Source: Tessaracoccus sp. SD287 (GTDB lineage Bacteria > Actinomycetota > Actinomycetes > Propionibacteriales > Propionibacteriaceae). Taken from it: 64,000 nucleotides of DNA. Location of the stretch: the NCBI RefSeq assembly GCF_017355265.1, contig NZ_JADIJQ010000001.1, forward strand, positions 1 to 64,000. Direction: 5' to 3'. Of the stretch, positions 34,505 to 45,433 are shown piece after piece. Below the pieces are notes generated by a model, which was not told the origin of the DNA, made no database searches, and was given only the letters and a program-made list of their open reading frames with translations. How positions within the stretch are numbered: position 1 is the stretch's first letter; the number at the start of each line of letters is the position of its first letter. A program made the position numbers and the translations under genes.

Positions 34505-37500
34505 GTGCACACGTTGGCGAATCTCAGCCTGGCAAACCGCGCCCTGATCGCGCTGATCACGGTCTTCGTGATGGTCTTCGGGGTGATCACCTCCGGCCAG
34601 CTGAAGCAGGAGCTCGTCCCCTCCATCACCTTCCCACAGGCGATCGTGGTGGCGAGCTACCCGGGGGCCGGACCGCAGGTGGTGGAGGAGAAGGTCACCG
34701 TTCCGCTGGAACAGGCGGTGCTGTCGCTGCAGGGGGTGGAGTCCTCGGAGTCCACCTCCACGGCCGGCTCCGCGGTGATCACGGTGACCATGCAGTACGG
34801 CTCCAACATGGCCAGCGTTCAGCAGGAGATCCAGGCGGCCATTTCCAGGATCCGGTCGTTCCTGCCCGAGGGCGTCGACACCCAGGTCATCACCGGGGGC
34901 TTCGACTCCATCCCGGTGGTGGTGCTCTCGGTCACCTCCGACGCCAGCCCGCAGGAACTCGCGGCCCGACTCACCGACGTGGCAGCGCCCCGCCTGACCA
35001 AGGTCGAGGGGGTACGCCAGGTCGAGGTGATCGGCGCCCCCGAACGACAGGTGCTGGTGAGGCTGGACGCGGCCAGGATGGCCTCCGCCCGCCTCACCAG
35101 CGTCCAGGTGCTGCAGGCCATCGGCGGCAGCGGCCAGCTGAACTCCGGCGGTCAGCTCGACGAGGGGTCGCTGACGGTGAGCGTCACCGTCGGGAAGCGC
35201 TACGCCTCGGTCGAGGACGTCTCCGCCGTCCAGATCCCGCCGACCACTCCCGGCGGACCACCGGTCACCCTGGGCAGCGTCGCCACCGTCGAGTTGACCG
35301 ACAAGCCGTCCACCTCGATCTCGCGCACCGACGGCCTGTCCAGCCTCACCCTGTCGATCACCAAGATTCCCGACGCGAACACCGTCGGGGTCTCCGAGCA
35401 GGTGATGGCGCTGCTGCCCGAGATCGCCGCCCAGATCGGTGAGGGCACCCAGTTCACCACCGTCTTCGACCAGGCCCCGTTCATCACCCAGTCCATCGAC
35501 GACCTGCTCACCGAGGGCGGTCTGGGTCTGGTGGCCGCCATCGTCGTGATCCTGGTGTTCCTGCTGTCGGTTCGCTCCACGCTGGTGACGGCGGTCTCCA
35601 TTCCGGTCTCGCTGCTGGTGACCCTGATCGGCATGAACGCGTTGGACTACTCGCTGAACATCCTCACCCTGGGTGCCATCACCATCTCGATCGGACGCGT
35701 CGTCGACGACTCCATCGTGGTGATCGAGAACATCAACCGGCACCTGTCGGCCGGCACCCCGAAACTGCAGGCGATCCTGGTGGCGGTGCGCGAGGTGGCC
35801 ACCGCCATCACGGCGGCCACCATCACCACGGTGGCCGTGTTCCTCCCGATCGCGCTGGTCGGTGGCCAGACCGGGGAACTGTTCCGTCCCTTCGCGCTCA
35901 CCGTGACGCTGGCGCTGATGGCCTCCCTGGTGGTCAGCCTCACCATCGTGCCGGTGCTGGCCTACTGGTTCCTGAAGTCGCCGACCGGCGCCGAGCCCCG
36001 CGAACACCGGGACTGGATGCAACGCGCCTACGTGCCGACCATCACCTGGGGCCTGAAGCATCCGGTGATCGTGCTGGTGGCGGCGGTGCTGCTGCTGGGC
36101 GGCACCGCGGCGCTGAGCACCCAGCTGAAGACCAACTTCCTGGGGGACACCGGCCAGAACACGTTGAGCGTCACCCAGCAGTTCGAGCCGGCCCTGTCCC
36201 TGGCCGAGAAGGACCGCCGCACCCAGCCCGTCGAGCAGGCCCTGCGCAACGTACCCGGTGTCCGCAGCGTCCAGTTGACCGTCGGCAACGGCGGCAACAT
36301 CTTCTTCGGCGCGGGCGACGACCAGGCCAGCTACACGCTGACCACCGATCCTGAGGTCGACCAGGCAGACCTGCAGCGAACCGTCCGCGGGGTGCTCGAC
36401 GGCATCCAGGGCGAGACCCTGCTGGTCTCGGCTGCTGCCGCCGCCGGCACCAACACCATCAACGTCATCATCACCGCACCCGACACGACCCGGCTACAGC
36501 AGGCCTCGGAGGCGGTCACCGGGCAGCTGAACCGGCTGCAGCACGTCAGTGACGTGAAGTCCTCGCTGGCCGCTGACCGTCCCCAGATCAGCGTGGTGCT
36601 GAAGCAGCCCGCCGCGGCCAACGCGGGTCTGACCGATGCGGTGGTCTCCCAATTGCTGCGAGGTGCCCTGGCACCGGCAACGGTCGGCCAGGTGGACTCC
36701 ACCGGCAGCCCCATCGACCTCACGCTGCAGACCGCGACAGCACCGGTCGGCCTGGCCGAACTCCAGCAGATGCCGATCATGACCGCCGCCGGGCCGGTCC
36801 CCCTGTCCCAGGTCGCCACGGTGACCCGCACCAGCGTCGCCACCTCGATCCAGCACTCCAACGGTGAACGCAGCGTCACCGTGACCGTCACCCCCACCGG
36901 CGACGACCTGTCCCTGGCGACCAACGAGGTGAACGACGCGCTGGCGGCCGTGACCCTGCCCGAGGGGGCCAGCACCGAGGTCGGTGGCGTCGCCGCCGAA
37001 CAGCAGGACGCCTTCCGCCAGTTGGGACTGGCACTGCTGGCCGCCATCGCCATCGTCTACGTGGTGATGGTGGCCACCTTCAAGTCGTTGGTCCAGCCAC
37101 TGATCCTGGCGGTGTCGATTCCCTTCGCCGCCACCGGGGCGCTGCTGGGCCTGCTGGTCACCGACACACCGCTCGGCATCCCCTCACTGATCGGGCTGCT
37201 GATGCTGATCGGCATCGTGGTGACCAACGCGATCGTGCTGATCGACCTGGTCAACCACTACCGGCGCGAGGGCATGAGCGCCGAGGTGGCGCTGATCGAG
37301 GGTGCCCGTCGCCGGCTGCGTCCGATCCTGATGACCGCCCTGGCCACCATCGGGGCACTGACACCCATGGCCCTGGGTCTCAGCGGCGGTGGCGTGTTCA
37401 TCTCCAAGCCGCTGGCCATCGTCGTGATCGGTGGGCTGCTGTCCTCCACGGTGCTGACCCTGCTGCTGGTGCCGGTGCTCTACGACCTGGTCATCGGCCG

Positions 37501-37621
37501 CCTGGAGCGCCGCGCGCACGCCAGCAATGGTGGACTCACCACCGTCGCCGGCGCCGACGTGGCCCGGGCGCAGGCCGCCCTGGCCGCCGACGCAGCCCCC
37601 CGCCGGGCGGCCACCGAGTGA
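34505..37621 (+). CDS. RND-superfamily exporter (AcrB/SwrC-like)
   Basis: A 1038-residue proton-driven multidrug-exporter-type protein. It has an N-terminal helix, two large extracytoplasmic loops (about 40-330 and 560-870) and two groups of membrane helices. The conserved proton-relay pair is Asp401-Asp402 in GRVVDDSIVVIENIN. AcrB-like rather than MmpL-like landmarks are PGAGPQVVEEKVTVPLEQA and GIVVTNAIVLIDLVNHYRR. No adaptor or outer-membrane channel gene is adjacent, as expected in this envelope. I chose GTG 34505 with GGAG upstream over an earlier GTG. It may export lipids, siderophores or drugs; the substrate is unknown. Confidence 0.88.
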   Translation: MHTLANLSLANRALIALITVFVMVFGVITSGQLKQELVPSITFPQAIVVASYPGAGPQVVEEKVTVPLEQAVLSLQGVESSESTSTAGSAVITVTMQYGSNMASVQQEIQAAISRIRSFLPEGVDTQVITGGFDSIPVVVLSVTSDASPQELAARLTDVAAPRLTKVEGVRQVEVIGAPERQVLVRLDAARMASARLTSVQVLQAIGGSGQLNSGGQLDEGSLTVSVTVGKRYASVEDVSAVQIPPTTPGGPPVTLGSVATVELTDKPSTSISRTDGLSSLTLSITKIPDANTVGVSEQVMALLPEIAAQIGEGTQFTTVFDQAPFITQSIDDLLTEGGLGLVAAIVVILVFLLSVRSTLVTAVSIPVSLLVTLIGMNALDYSLNILTLGAITISIGRVVDDSIVVIENINRHLSAGTPKLQAILVAVREVATAITAATITTVAVFLPIALVGGQTGELFRPFALTVTLALMASLVVSLTIVPVLAYWFLKSPTGAEPREHRDWMQRAYVPTITWGLKHPVIVLVAAVLLLGGTAALSTQLKTNFLGDTGQNTLSVTQQFEPALSLAEKDRRTQPVEQALRNVPGVRSVQLTVGNGGNIFFGAGDDQASYTLTTDPEVDQADLQRTVRGVLDGIQGETLLVSAAAAAGTNTINVIITAPDTTRLQQASEAVTGQLNRLQHVSDVKSSLAADRPQISVVLKQPAAANAGLTDAVVSQLLRGALAPATVGQVDSTGSPIDLTLQTATAPVGLAELQQMPIMTAAGPVPLSQVATVTRTSVATSIQHSNGERSVTVTVTPTGDDLSLATNEVNDALAAVTLPEGASTEVGGVAAEQQDAFRQLGLALLAAIAIVYVVMVATFKSLVQPLILAVSIPFAATGALLGLLVTDTPLGIPSLIGLLMLIGIVVTNAIVLIDLVNHYRREGMSAEVALIEGARRRLRPILMTALATIGALTPMALGLSGGGVFISKPLAIVVIGGLLSSTVLTLLLVPVLYDLVIGRLERRAHASNGGLTTVAGADVARAQAALAADAAPRRAATE

Positions 37622-37637
37622 GGTGGTCGGCCGATGC

Positions 37638-38825
37638 TCAGAAATCGAAGTCAATGCCGCCGATGAAGTCCCCGACGCCTTCGGCAATGCCCGAGAATCC
37701 CTCGACGGCCCCACCCAGGGCGTCCATCACGTCGAGTTCACCCAGGATGTCCAGCATCCCGATCCCACCGCCGACCCCGTCCAGCAAGTCGGCGACGACC
37801 ATGCCCATGTACAGGCCGTCGAACCAGTCCAGGGCCATCGGCACGTCGTAGCCCTCGAGGCGGGCGCGGGCGGCGACCTCACCGAAGATCTTGGCCCAGT
37901 GGTCGGCGACACCGAAGACGATGGCGTAGGGCAGGTAGCGGCTGAAGATCTCGGCCGCCTCCTCGAACTTGATCTGGTCGGCCTCGGCGGTGGTCAGGTA
38001 CTTCTTGAACCCCAGCGTCTGGATGTAGGCGGCGGTGCCCAACGCGGTGCGCGGCGTCCGTCGTTTGGCGGCACGCTTGAACAGCCAGCCGGCACCCACC
38101 ACGATGGCGCCGGAAATGATCGAGACCACCGACAGACCACCGGCGGCCACGAAGAAGACGGCCAGCAGGACGCTGGCGGTCATCAGCAGCACACCCAGGC
38201 AGCCGCCCCCTTCCCGCGGGTGCTTGCGGTACCACCCCATCGCCTGCACCGCGTCGTACAGGTCCTGCTGGGTGGCGCGCATGGTGCCGGCGAACCGGCT
38301 GCCCAGGTCCGACATCCGCACCTTGTCACCGTGGCGGAACAACTCCTCGAGCAGGCGCGCCTCGAAGGCATGCAGGCGGGTCTCGCCGGGACGGCTGCCG
38401 GGTGCCCTCAGCAGGGTGATCTCCCAGTCCTTGGGCTTGGCCTGCTTGGTCCGGCGGCGTGCCCCGGGCAGTTCGTCGGCCGGCGGCCCGTCGAGGGCCG
38501 AGATCCTGACGTAGTCGCGCACGGCCAGATCGACGATGGTGGCGGTGACGTCGTGCATGTCGGCCACGCCGTCGACGACGGTGCCGACCAGACCGGGGGT
38601 CAACCCCCGCGGTGGCTGGAACTGCACGGCCACTTCGCCGGAGTACTCGCGTCCGGGCGAGACCCGCTCGACCTGCGCTTCGGCGCCCCTCCCGGGCACC
38701 TGGCCGGGCACCACGCCCTGGAAGATCTGGTCCCTGCTGAACAATCGGCTGAGCGCATGGGCACCTGCGGCGACCGCCAGGAGCAGCACGCTCATCACCA
38801 GAAGTCCCAGATCAACACTGTCCAT
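37638..38825 (-). CDS. DUF2207-family membrane protein
   Basis: A 395-residue protein with an N-terminal helix (LLVMSVLLLAVAAGAHALS), a large middle domain and two further helices (about 210-250: VLLMTASVLLAVFFVAAGG). The C-terminal part (AAYIQTLGFKKYLTTAEADQ, FEEAAEIFSRYLPYAIVFGV) is the DUF2207 C-terminal region. Near the end a repetitive Gly/Asp stretch occurs. GAGGAG precedes the ATG. It converges on the RND gene and diverges from mutA. Function unknown. Confidence 0.82.
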   Translation of the reverse strand: MDSVDLGLLVMSVLLLAVAAGAHALSRLFSRDQIFQGVVPGQVPGRGAEAQVERVSPGREYSGEVAVQFQPPRGLTPGLVGTVVDGVADMHDVTATIVDLAVRDYVRISALDGPPADELPGARRRTKQAKPKDWEITLLRAPGSRPGETRLHAFEARLLEELFRHGDKVRMSDLGSRFAGTMRATQQDLYDAVQAMGWYRKHPREGGGCLGVLLMTASVLLAVFFVAAGGLSVVSIISGAIVVGAGWLFKRAAKRRTPRTALGTAAYIQTLGFKKYLTTAEADQIKFEEAAEIFSRYLPYAIVFGVADHWAKIFGEVAARARLEGYDVPMALDWFDGLYMGMVVADLLDGVGGGIGMLDILGELDVMDALGGAVEGFSGIAEGVGDFIGGIDFDF

Positions 38826-38943
38826 GAATGCTCCTCGCCAACCCCAGACGCGCTTCGCCCGTCGCCCCAGCCTACCCAACGGCCCCAGCGCCACCCGGCG
38901 TGTGAAAGCGACCCCGGCGCCACCGGTTACACCGTGGTGGACT

Positions 38944-39063
38944 AGGTTTGGACCAACCCACAAGCGGGCCCCACCGGAGCGAAAGCAATGATGCCGGTGA
39001 GCCCGTCCCACCGCTCGACCGAGACGTCGGCGGTGGCAATAGCTACCCAGAGAGGTGTCGCCG
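38944..39063 (+). promoter_or_regulatory. Promoter and two-hairpin leader of the mutase operon
   Basis: TAGGTT at 38944-38949 resembles the -10 boxes elsewhere. Two strong stems follow. The first (38966-39004) pairs GGGC with GCCC and CACCGG with CCGGTG, and holds a small AGC-GAAA-GCA feature in its loop. The second (39008-39036) pairs CCACCGC with GCGGTGG and, inside, CGAC with GTCG. AGAGAGG then precedes the ATG. Two consecutive structures in a leader of about 110 bases suggest RNA-level control. It lacks a recognisable cobalamin-riboswitch core. Confidence 0.55.
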
Positions 39064-40935
39064 ATGAGTTTCGACGAGGCGGACTCCCTGCTCCTCGCCG
39101 GTGATTTCCCGGTTCCCACAGATGAGCAGTGGCAGGCCGAGGTCCAGAAGGTCCTCAATCGTGGCCGTCCCGAAGGCAAGCAGCTGAGCGCCGAACAGGC
39201 ACTCGCCCGCCTCCGGACCACGACCGTCGACGGCCTGGACATCGAGCCGCTGTACACCCGTGAGGACGCCCCCGAACATCTCGGCGCCGCCGGTGTGGCC
39301 CCGTTCACCCGTGGATCCACCGTCAAGGACGGCGACCCGGTCGGCTGGGACATCCGAGCCTTCCACGAGGACTCCGACCTGGCCTTCACCAAGCAGCAGA
39401 TCCTGGCCGACGTGGAGCGCGGCGCCACCTCGCTGTGGCTGCGCCTGGACCCCGACGCCATCGCGGCCACCGCGCTGGCCGACGAACTCAGCGAGGTCAT
39501 CCTCGACCTGGCCCCGGTCTCGGTGGTCAGCCACACCGACCAGACGGCTGCCGCCCAGGCCCTGTACGACGTCTGGAAGAACAGCGGACGTCCGCTGGAC
39601 AAACTCGTCGGCAACCTGGGCATTGATCCCTTCGCCCTGGCGGCGCACACCGACCAGCCCGTCGACCTGTCACCGGCCGCGGACTGGGTCACCCGGGCCC
39701 TGGCCGAGTTCCCGGCCGCCCGCGCCATGACCGTGGACGTGCTGGCCTACCACGAGGCAGGCGCCGGCGAGGTCGACGAGACCGCATTCGCCATCGCCAC
39801 CGGCATCGAGTACCTGCGCACCCTGGCGGCTGCTGGCATCAGCGCGGCCGACGCCTTCGGGCAGATCGCCTTCCGGGTGGCGGCCACCACCGACCAGTTC
39901 GTGACCATCGCCCGCCTGCGGGCGTTGCGCCGGCTCTGGGCCCGAGTGGGGGAAGTCGCCGGTGTGCCCGCCGAGCAGCGAGGCGCCCTGACCCACGCGG
40001 TCACCTCGCAGCGCATGCTCACCCGCGACGACCCCTACGTCAACATCCTGCGCACCACCATCGCCACCTTCTCGGCCGCCGTCGGTGGGGCGAACATCGT
40101 CACCACGCTGCCCTTCGACACCGTCGTCGGCCTGCCCAGTGACTTCAGCCGCCGGGTGGCCCGCAACGTCCAGGTCGTGTTGGCGGAGGAGTCCCACATC
40201 GCCCGCGTCAACGACCCCGCCGGCGGTTCCTGGTACGTCGAGTCGTTGACCGAGCAGATCGCCCAGAAGGCGTGGGCCCGCGTGCAGCAGATCGAGGGCT
40301 CCGGTGGCTTCGGCCAGGCCTTCGCCAGCGGTCAGGTCGCCGAGGCCATTGCCGCCACGCACGCCGAACGCACCAAGCGTCTGGCCAACCGTCAGCAGCC
40401 GTTGACCGGTGTCAGCATGTTCCCGATGCGCGACGAGTTGCCCATCCAGGCCGGTCCTCGTCCCCGGTCGCCGCTCGCGCGCCAGCAGTTCCCGCTGCGC
40501 CGCGACGCTGCCATCTTCGAGGGCCTGCGTGACCGGGCCGCGGCGGCCGGTCACCCGGCGGTCTTCCTGGCCGCGCTGGGCACCCGACGTGACTTCGGTG
40601 CGCGCCTCGGCTTCGCCGAGAACGTCGAACTCATCGCCGGCCTGCCCATTCCCACCACTGAGGGCACCGACCCGGCCGCCTTCGCCGCCGACTTCACCGC
40701 CTCCGGCGCCAAGGTGGCCGTGCTGTGCTCCTCGACGAACGTCTACGCTGAGCACGCGCTGCCGGTGGCTCGGGCACTGAAGGACGCCGGCGCTGCCAAG
40801 GTCTACCTGGCCGGTGCCGCGAAGGAGCTCGGTGACCAGGACCACCAGGGCCTGATCGACGGATTCGTCTTCGCCGGCATGGACGTCGTCACCCACCTGA
40901 CCGAGATCCTCGACACCGTGGAGGCATCAGCATGA
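39064..40935 (+). CDS. mutA: Methylmalonyl-CoA mutase, small (beta) subunit
   Basis: Non-catalytic partner of MutB in the heterodimeric mutase that interconverts succinyl-CoA and (R)-methylmalonyl-CoA in the Wood-Werkman propionate pathway. The 623-residue product has the TIM-barrel homology ([40 protein letters not shown]) and a C-terminal flavodoxin-like region that lacks the cobalamin-binding Asp-x-His-x-x-Gly of MutB, as expected. I chose ATG 39064 with AGAGAGG eight bases upstream over a GTG at 39055. Its stop overlaps the mutB start as ATGA, giving translational coupling and a 1:1 subunit ratio. Confidence 0.95.
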   Translation: MSFDEADSLLLAGDFPVPTDEQWQAEVQKVLNRGRPEGKQLSAEQALARLRTTTVDGLDIEPLYTREDAPEHLGAAGVAPFTRGSTVKDGDPVGWDIRAFHEDSDLAFTKQQILADVERGATSLWLRLDPDAIAATALADELSEVILDLAPVSVVSHTDQTAAAQALYDVWKNSGRPLDKLVGNLGIDPFALAAHTDQPVDLSPAADWVTRALAEFPAARAMTVDVLAYHEAGAGEVDETAFAIATGIEYLRTLAAAGISAADAFGQIAFRVAATTDQFVTIARLRALRRLWARVGEVAGVPAEQRGALTHAVTSQRMLTRDDPYVNILRTTIATFSAAVGGANIVTTLPFDTVVGLPSDFSRRVARNVQVVLAEESHIARVNDPAGGSWYVESLTEQIAQKAWARVQQIEGSGGFGQAFASGQVAEAIAATHAERTKRLANRQQPLTGVSMFPMRDELPIQAGPRPRSPLARQQFPLRRDAAIFEGLRDRAAAAGHPAVFLAALGTRRDFGARLGFAENVELIAGLPIPTTEGTDPAAFAADFTASGAKVAVLCSSTNVYAEHALPVARALKDAGAAKVYLAGAAKELGDQDHQGLIDGFVFAGMDVVTHLTEILDTVEASA

Positions 40936-43115
40936 GCATCCCCAACTTCAGCGACATCGACCTCGGCGCGAGCACACCCCCTGCTGACGCCGCCGAGCAG
41001 TTCACCGCACTGGCCGGCGAGACCTCCGTCTGGGAGACCCCGGAACTGATCCCGGTGCCGACCCAGTACGACGAGTCGGCCTACCAGGGGCTCGATTTCC
41101 TGGACACTCGTCCCGGACTCCCGCCCTTCCTGCGCGGCCCCTACGCCACCATGTACACCTCACAGCCGTGGACGATCCGCCAGTACGCGGGTTTCTCGAC
41201 CGCCGAGGAGTCGAACGCGTTCTACCGGCGCAACCTGGCCTCAGGCCAGAAGGGCCTCTCGGTCGCCTTCGACCTGGCCACCCACCGGGGCTACGACTCC
41301 GACCACCCGCGGGTGACCGGTGACGTCGGCATGGCCGGTGTGGCAGTGGACTCCATCCTGGACATGCGCCAATTGTTCGACCGCATTCCGTTGGACCAGA
41401 TGTCGGTGTCGATGACCATGAACGGTGCGGTGCTGCCGGTGCTGGCGATGTACGTGGTGGCCGCCGAAGAGCAGGGCGTCCCGCCCGAGAAGCTCGCCGG
41501 CACGATCCAGAACGACATCCTCAAGGAGTTCATGGTTCGCAACACCTACATCTACCCGCCGCTGCCCTCGATGCGGATCATCTCCGACATCTTCGCCTTC
41601 ACCAGCGCGAACATGCCGAAGTTCAACTCGATCTCGATCTCGGGCTACCACATGCAGGAGGCTGGCGCCTCGCTCGACCTCGAGCTGGCCTACACCTTGG
41701 CCGACGGTGTGGAGTACCTGCGGGCCGGCCAGGCGGTGGGGTTGGAGATCGACCAGTTCGCACCGCGACTGTCGTTCTTCTGGGCGATCGGCATGAACTT
41801 CTTCATGGAGGTCGCCAAGCTGCGTGCCGGCCGTCTGCTGTGGGCCCGCCTGACCCGTGACGCGGGCGCGACCAAGGCGAAGTCGATGAGCTTGCGGACC
41901 CACTCGCAGACCTCGGGCTGGTCCCTGACCGCCCAGGACGTGTACAACAACGTCACCCGCACCAACATCGAGGCGATGGCCGCCACCCAGGGCCACACCC
42001 AGTCCCTGCACACCAACGCCCTCGACGAGGCCATCGCGCTGCCCACCGAGTTCTCGGCACGCATTGCCCGCAACACCCAGCTGTTCCTGCAGCAGGAATC
42101 GGGGACGACCCGGGTGGTGGACCCCTGGGGCGGGTCCGCCTACGTGGAGCGTCTGACCCACGACCTGGCGGCCAAGGCCTGGGAACGCATCCAGGAAGTC
42201 GAGCAGGCCGGGGGCATGGCCAAAGCCATCGAGGCGGGCATCCCCAAGATGCGCATCGAGGAGGCCGCGGCCCGCACCCAGGCCCGGATCGACTCGGGCC
42301 GCCAGCCGGTGATCGGCGTCAACAAGTACCAGCTCGACCATGAGGCCCCGCTCGAGGTGCTCAAGATTGACAACGCCGAGGTGCGCCGCGGCCAGATCGC
42401 CAAGTTGGCCACGCTGCGCGCCGAGCGCGACCCGCAGGCCGTCGAGGACGCCCTGGCCAAGTTGACCTGGGCCGCCGCCAACCGCGATTCCACCGACCCC
42501 GGACGCAACCTGTTGAAGTTGTCCATCGACGCGGCCCGCGCCCGGGCAAGCATCGGCGAGATTTCCGACGCGCTGGAGAAGGAGTTCGGGCGCTACCAGG
42601 CGCAGATCCGTACCATCTCTGGTGTGTACAGCAAGGAATCCGGGGATACCCCCGCCGTCGCCGAGGCCCGACAGTTGGTGGAGGAGTTCGAGGCCACCGA
42701 GGGTCGTCGTCCGCGCATCATGGTGGCCAAGATGGGCCAGGACGGTCACGACCGCGGCCAGAAGGTGATCGCGACCGCCTATGCCGACCTCGGCATGGAC
42801 GTTGACGTGGGCCCCCTGTTCCAGACCCCGGAGGAGGCCGCCCGTCAGGCGATCGAGGCCGATGTCCACATCGTGGGTGTCTCGTCGCTCGCCGCCGGGC
42901 ACCTGACCCTGGTTCCCGCCCTGCGCGAGGAACTGGACCGGATGGGACGTCCCGACATCATGATCGTCGTCGGCGGCGTCATCCCCGAGCAGGACTTCGC
43001 GGAACTGCGGGCCAAGGGTGCCGACGACATCTACCCGCCCGGCACAGTCATCCCCAACGCCGCAGCCTCCCTGCTGAAGCGGCTGCGGGTGCGACTGGAT
43101 GAGGCCCGTGCCTGA
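40932..43115 (+). CDS. mutB: Methylmalonyl-CoA mutase, large (alpha) subunit
   Basis: Catalytic, adenosylcobalamin-binding subunit, 727 residues. The TIM barrel includes [18 protein letters not shown] and the CoA-tunnel region [14 protein letters not shown]. The C-terminal B12 domain has GQDGHDRG (Asp604-x-His606-x-x-Gly609), whose histidine replaces the dimethylbenzimidazole ligand of cobalt. Length is normal for the Propionibacterium type. ATG overlaps the mutA TGA. Its last 17 bases overlap meaB. Confidence 0.97.
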   Translation: MSIPNFSDIDLGASTPPADAAEQFTALAGETSVWETPELIPVPTQYDESAYQGLDFLDTRPGLPPFLRGPYATMYTSQPWTIRQYAGFSTAEESNAFYRRNLASGQKGLSVAFDLATHRGYDSDHPRVTGDVGMAGVAVDSILDMRQLFDRIPLDQMSVSMTMNGAVLPVLAMYVVAAEEQGVPPEKLAGTIQNDILKEFMVRNTYIYPPLPSMRIISDIFAFTSANMPKFNSISISGYHMQEAGASLDLELAYTLADGVEYLRAGQAVGLEIDQFAPRLSFFWAIGMNFFMEVAKLRAGRLLWARLTRDAGATKAKSMSLRTHSQTSGWSLTAQDVYNNVTRTNIEAMAATQGHTQSLHTNALDEAIALPTEFSARIARNTQLFLQQESGTTRVVDPWGGSAYVERLTHDLAAKAWERIQEVEQAGGMAKAIEAGIPKMRIEEAAARTQARIDSGRQPVIGVNKYQLDHEAPLEVLKIDNAEVRRGQIAKLATLRAERDPQAVEDALAKLTWAAANRDSTDPGRNLLKLSIDAARARASIGEISDALEKEFGRYQAQIRTISGVYSKESGDTPAVAEARQLVEEFEATEGRRPRIMVAKMGQDGHDRGQKVIATAYADLGMDVDVGPLFQTPEEAARQAIEADVHIVGVSSLAAGHLTLVPALREELDRMGRPDIMIVVGGVIPEQDFAELRAKGADDIYPPGTVIPNAAASLLKRLRVRLDEARA

Positions 43116-44127
43116 TCCCTACGAGGTCGATGAACTGTTGGGCGGGATCCTTGACGGGTCCCGCCCGCACATCGCCCGAGCCATCACGCTGGTCGAGTCG
43201 AAGCTGCCCGCCCACCGCGAACGCAGCCGCGTCCTGCTCAGGCACCTGGCCACCCGCGAGACCCACGCGGTCCGGTTGGGCATCTCCGGGGTGCCCGGGG
43301 CCGGGAAGTCGACGTTCACCGACGCCCTGGGCAGCCGTCTGGTCGATGCCGGGCACAAGGTCGGGGTGCTGGCCGTCGACCCGTCCAGTTCTCGCACCGG
43401 CGGCTCCATCCTGGGCGACCGCACCCGGATGGGTGCACTGGCCAGCCGTGAGAACGCCTACATCCGTCCCTCCCCCAGCGGCAACCACCTGGGCGGCGTC
43501 GCCCGCGCCACGCGTGAGTCGATGCTCATCCTCGAGGGTGCCGGCTTCGACGTCATCATCGTCGAAACCGTCGGCGTCGGGCAGTCGGAAGTGGCCGTGG
43601 CCGGCATGGTCGACACCTTCTTGTTGCTGGCCCTGGCCCGGGCCGGCGACCAGTTGCAGGGCATCAAGCGCGGCATCCTGGAAATGGTCGACGTGATCGG
43701 CATCAACAAGGCCGACGGCGACGGCGAGGGCGACGCCCGCGTCGCGGCCCGCGAGATGCGCATCGCCATGAAGCTCATCTCGTCGGCCGACGACGGTCGG
43801 ATCCCGCAGGTCCGGCCCTGCAGCGCCTACACCGGCATGGGCCTCGACGAACTCTGGCAGGCCGTGCTCGACCACCGTCACGATCTCGAGGCCTCCGGCG
43901 GACTCGCCAAGCGGCGTGCGCAGCAGCAGGTCGACTGGTTGTGGTCGATGGCTGAGGAGGAGGTCCGCTCCAGCCTGCACCGCAGCAACGCCGTCGCTGC
44001 CATCCGCGCCGACCTGGAGTCGCAGATCGCCTCGGGCCGACTGAGCGCCCTGGAGGGCGTCCACCAGCTGCTCCAGGTGTGGAAGAAGGACGTCACCGAC
44101 GGTCACGTCGGCATGCTGGAGGTCTAG
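43099..44127 (+). CDS. meaB: MeaB-type G3E GTPase, chaperone of methylmalonyl-CoA mutase
   Basis: A 342-residue G3E-family P-loop GTPase (ArgK/LAO-ATPase type) that protects and reactivates the mutase and helps load adenosylcobalamin. The Walker A is GVPGAGKST (about 64-72), followed by [18 protein letters not shown], the switch-region ETVGVGQSE and the guanine-specificity NKADGD. Overlapping mutB by 17 bases, it is the third gene of the operon. An alternative GTG start lies three codons in. The N-terminal and C-terminal arms needed for dimerisation are present. Confidence 0.95.
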   Translation: MRPVPDPYEVDELLGGILDGSRPHIARAITLVESKLPAHRERSRVLLRHLATRETHAVRLGISGVPGAGKSTFTDALGSRLVDAGHKVGVLAVDPSSSRTGGSILGDRTRMGALASRENAYIRPSPSGNHLGGVARATRESMLILEGAGFDVIIVETVGVGQSEVAVAGMVDTFLLLALARAGDQLQGIKRGILEMVDVIGINKADGDGEGDARVAAREMRIAMKLISSADDGRIPQVRPCSAYTGMGLDELWQAVLDHRHDLEASGGLAKRRAQQQVDWLWSMAEEEVRSSLHRSNAVAAIRADLESQIASGRLSALEGVHQLLQVWKKDVTDGHVGMLEV

Positions 44128-44162
44128 ACGCGCGGGCAGGCCACCGGCTCAGCCAGCCCGGG

Positions 44163-45416
44163 TCAGCGTCCCCGTCGCCACAGCCGCTTCAGCCTGCCAA
44201 CGGCGGCGACGGCCAGTGCACCGGCGCCCAGTCCGGTGGCCGTCCCGGCCACCCAGCCGGCCCGGATGCCGGTCCTGACCGAGCGGGCGGCGACCGGTTC
44301 GGACACCATCCGGTCGGGGTCGGGCTGGGGATAGTCGTCCAGGGTGACGATCTTGGCACGGTAGGGCTGGTAGCGGTGCGGACGGGCCGTGGTCATCACG
44401 CTGGGAATGTCGTCGGCCGTCAACGTCAGCTTCTTGTCCGCGCGCTGTTCGGCACGTTCCTGATCGGCCTGGGCCCAGTGGTCCTCGGCGGCGACGGTGT
44501 CGTCGCGGTGGCGCAGCGGCTCGTCGGCCTCGTGGTAGTGGAAGGCGATCGCCGGCTGCTTGTCGGTCGCGATCCAGCAGCCGATGAACAGGATGATCCG
44601 CGCGAACAGGTTCATGAACAACATTAGGATGATGACCGGGCCGAACAGTGCCGCGGCCTTGTTGCCGGAGAAGACGCCGATCAGGGCGCCGGCACCGATC
44701 TGCAGCGCCGTGAAGGCCACCGCCCCAATGATCGACCCGATCATCTTGGCCTTGCTGATCCGGTGGTCGTTGGGCAGCAGCACGAAGATCAGCATGAACA
44801 GCAGCCAGGCGGCCACGGCGGTCAACAGGTAACTGGCCAGCCGCAGCAGCACCTGTCCCCCGGGCCAGTCCTCGATCCGCAGCAACCCGACCAGCCAGGC
44901 GTTCAGGGCGGTGCCGCCCATGGACAGCGCAAAGGTGACCAACACCCCGAGCAGCAACAGCAGCAGGGTGGCCATGTTGAGCAGGGTGGCGGCGACGATG
45001 TTGCGCTTGTCCTTGACGTACTCGAACTCGGGCCGCCACTGGGCGTTGAGGGCGCCGCGCAGGTTGCCCACCCATCCGGATCCGGCGTAGGCCAGGGACA
45101 GCAGACCCACCAGGCCCACGGCGCGCCAGTTGCGCAGGTAGTCGACGATCAGGTCGGTGAGCTGCTGGCCCGCATCACCGCTGAGACGTTCCACCAGCAG
45201 GTTGCTGACGCTGTCCATCCAGTCGGGCCGCAGCACCGTCAGCGTCATGCCCAGCAGCGAGAAGGCGAACATCAGGATGGGCACCAGCGCCAGCACCGAG
45301 AAATAGGTGATGGCCGCGCCGAACTGGTTCGCCAGGCGGTTGCCGAAGCGGACATTGGCCCTGAGCAGGTGCGCGACGGTGGGGTGTGCCTTGAGCGCTG
45401 CCAACCTTCGCTTCAC
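44163..45416 (-). CDS. YihY/BrkB-family membrane protein (with long cytoplasmic tail)
   Basis: A 417-residue protein with about six helices and the family features GAAITYFSVLALVPILMF, AYAGSGWVGNLRGALNAQW and a C-terminal helix pair. An additional polar tail of about 100 residues (RHRDDTVAAEDHW to the end) is followed by one more hydrophobic stretch. The family was once called ribonuclease BN; that activity is not supported. GTG start with GAGGAG upstream, 17 bases after the MerR gene, so it is probably cotranscribed. A second family member starts at 63142. Confidence 0.88.
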   Translation of the reverse strand: MKRRLAALKAHPTVAHLLRANVRFGNRLANQFGAAITYFSVLALVPILMFAFSLLGMTLTVLRPDWMDSVSNLLVERLSGDAGQQLTDLIVDYLRNWRAVGLVGLLSLAYAGSGWVGNLRGALNAQWRPEFEYVKDKRNIVAATLLNMATLLLLLLGVLVTFALSMGGTALNAWLVGLLRIEDWPGGQVLLRLASYLLTAVAAWLLFMLIFVLLPNDHRISKAKMIGSIIGAVAFTALQIGAGALIGVFSGNKAAALFGPVIILMLFMNLFARIILFIGCWIATDKQPAIAFHYHEADEPLRHRDDTVAAEDHWAQADQERAEQRADKKLTLTADDIPSVMTTARPHRYQPYRAKIVTLDDYPQPDPDRMVSEPVAARSVRTGIRAGWVAGTATGLGAGALAVAAVGRLKRLWRRGR

Positions 45417-45433
45417 GGTGTGCTCCTCGAGTG

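Noticed and set aside
38944-39063. Cobalamin riboswitch upstream of mutA
   Set aside because: The location is attractive but the B12-box and the conserved core of that class are absent, so only an unclassified structured leader is reported.
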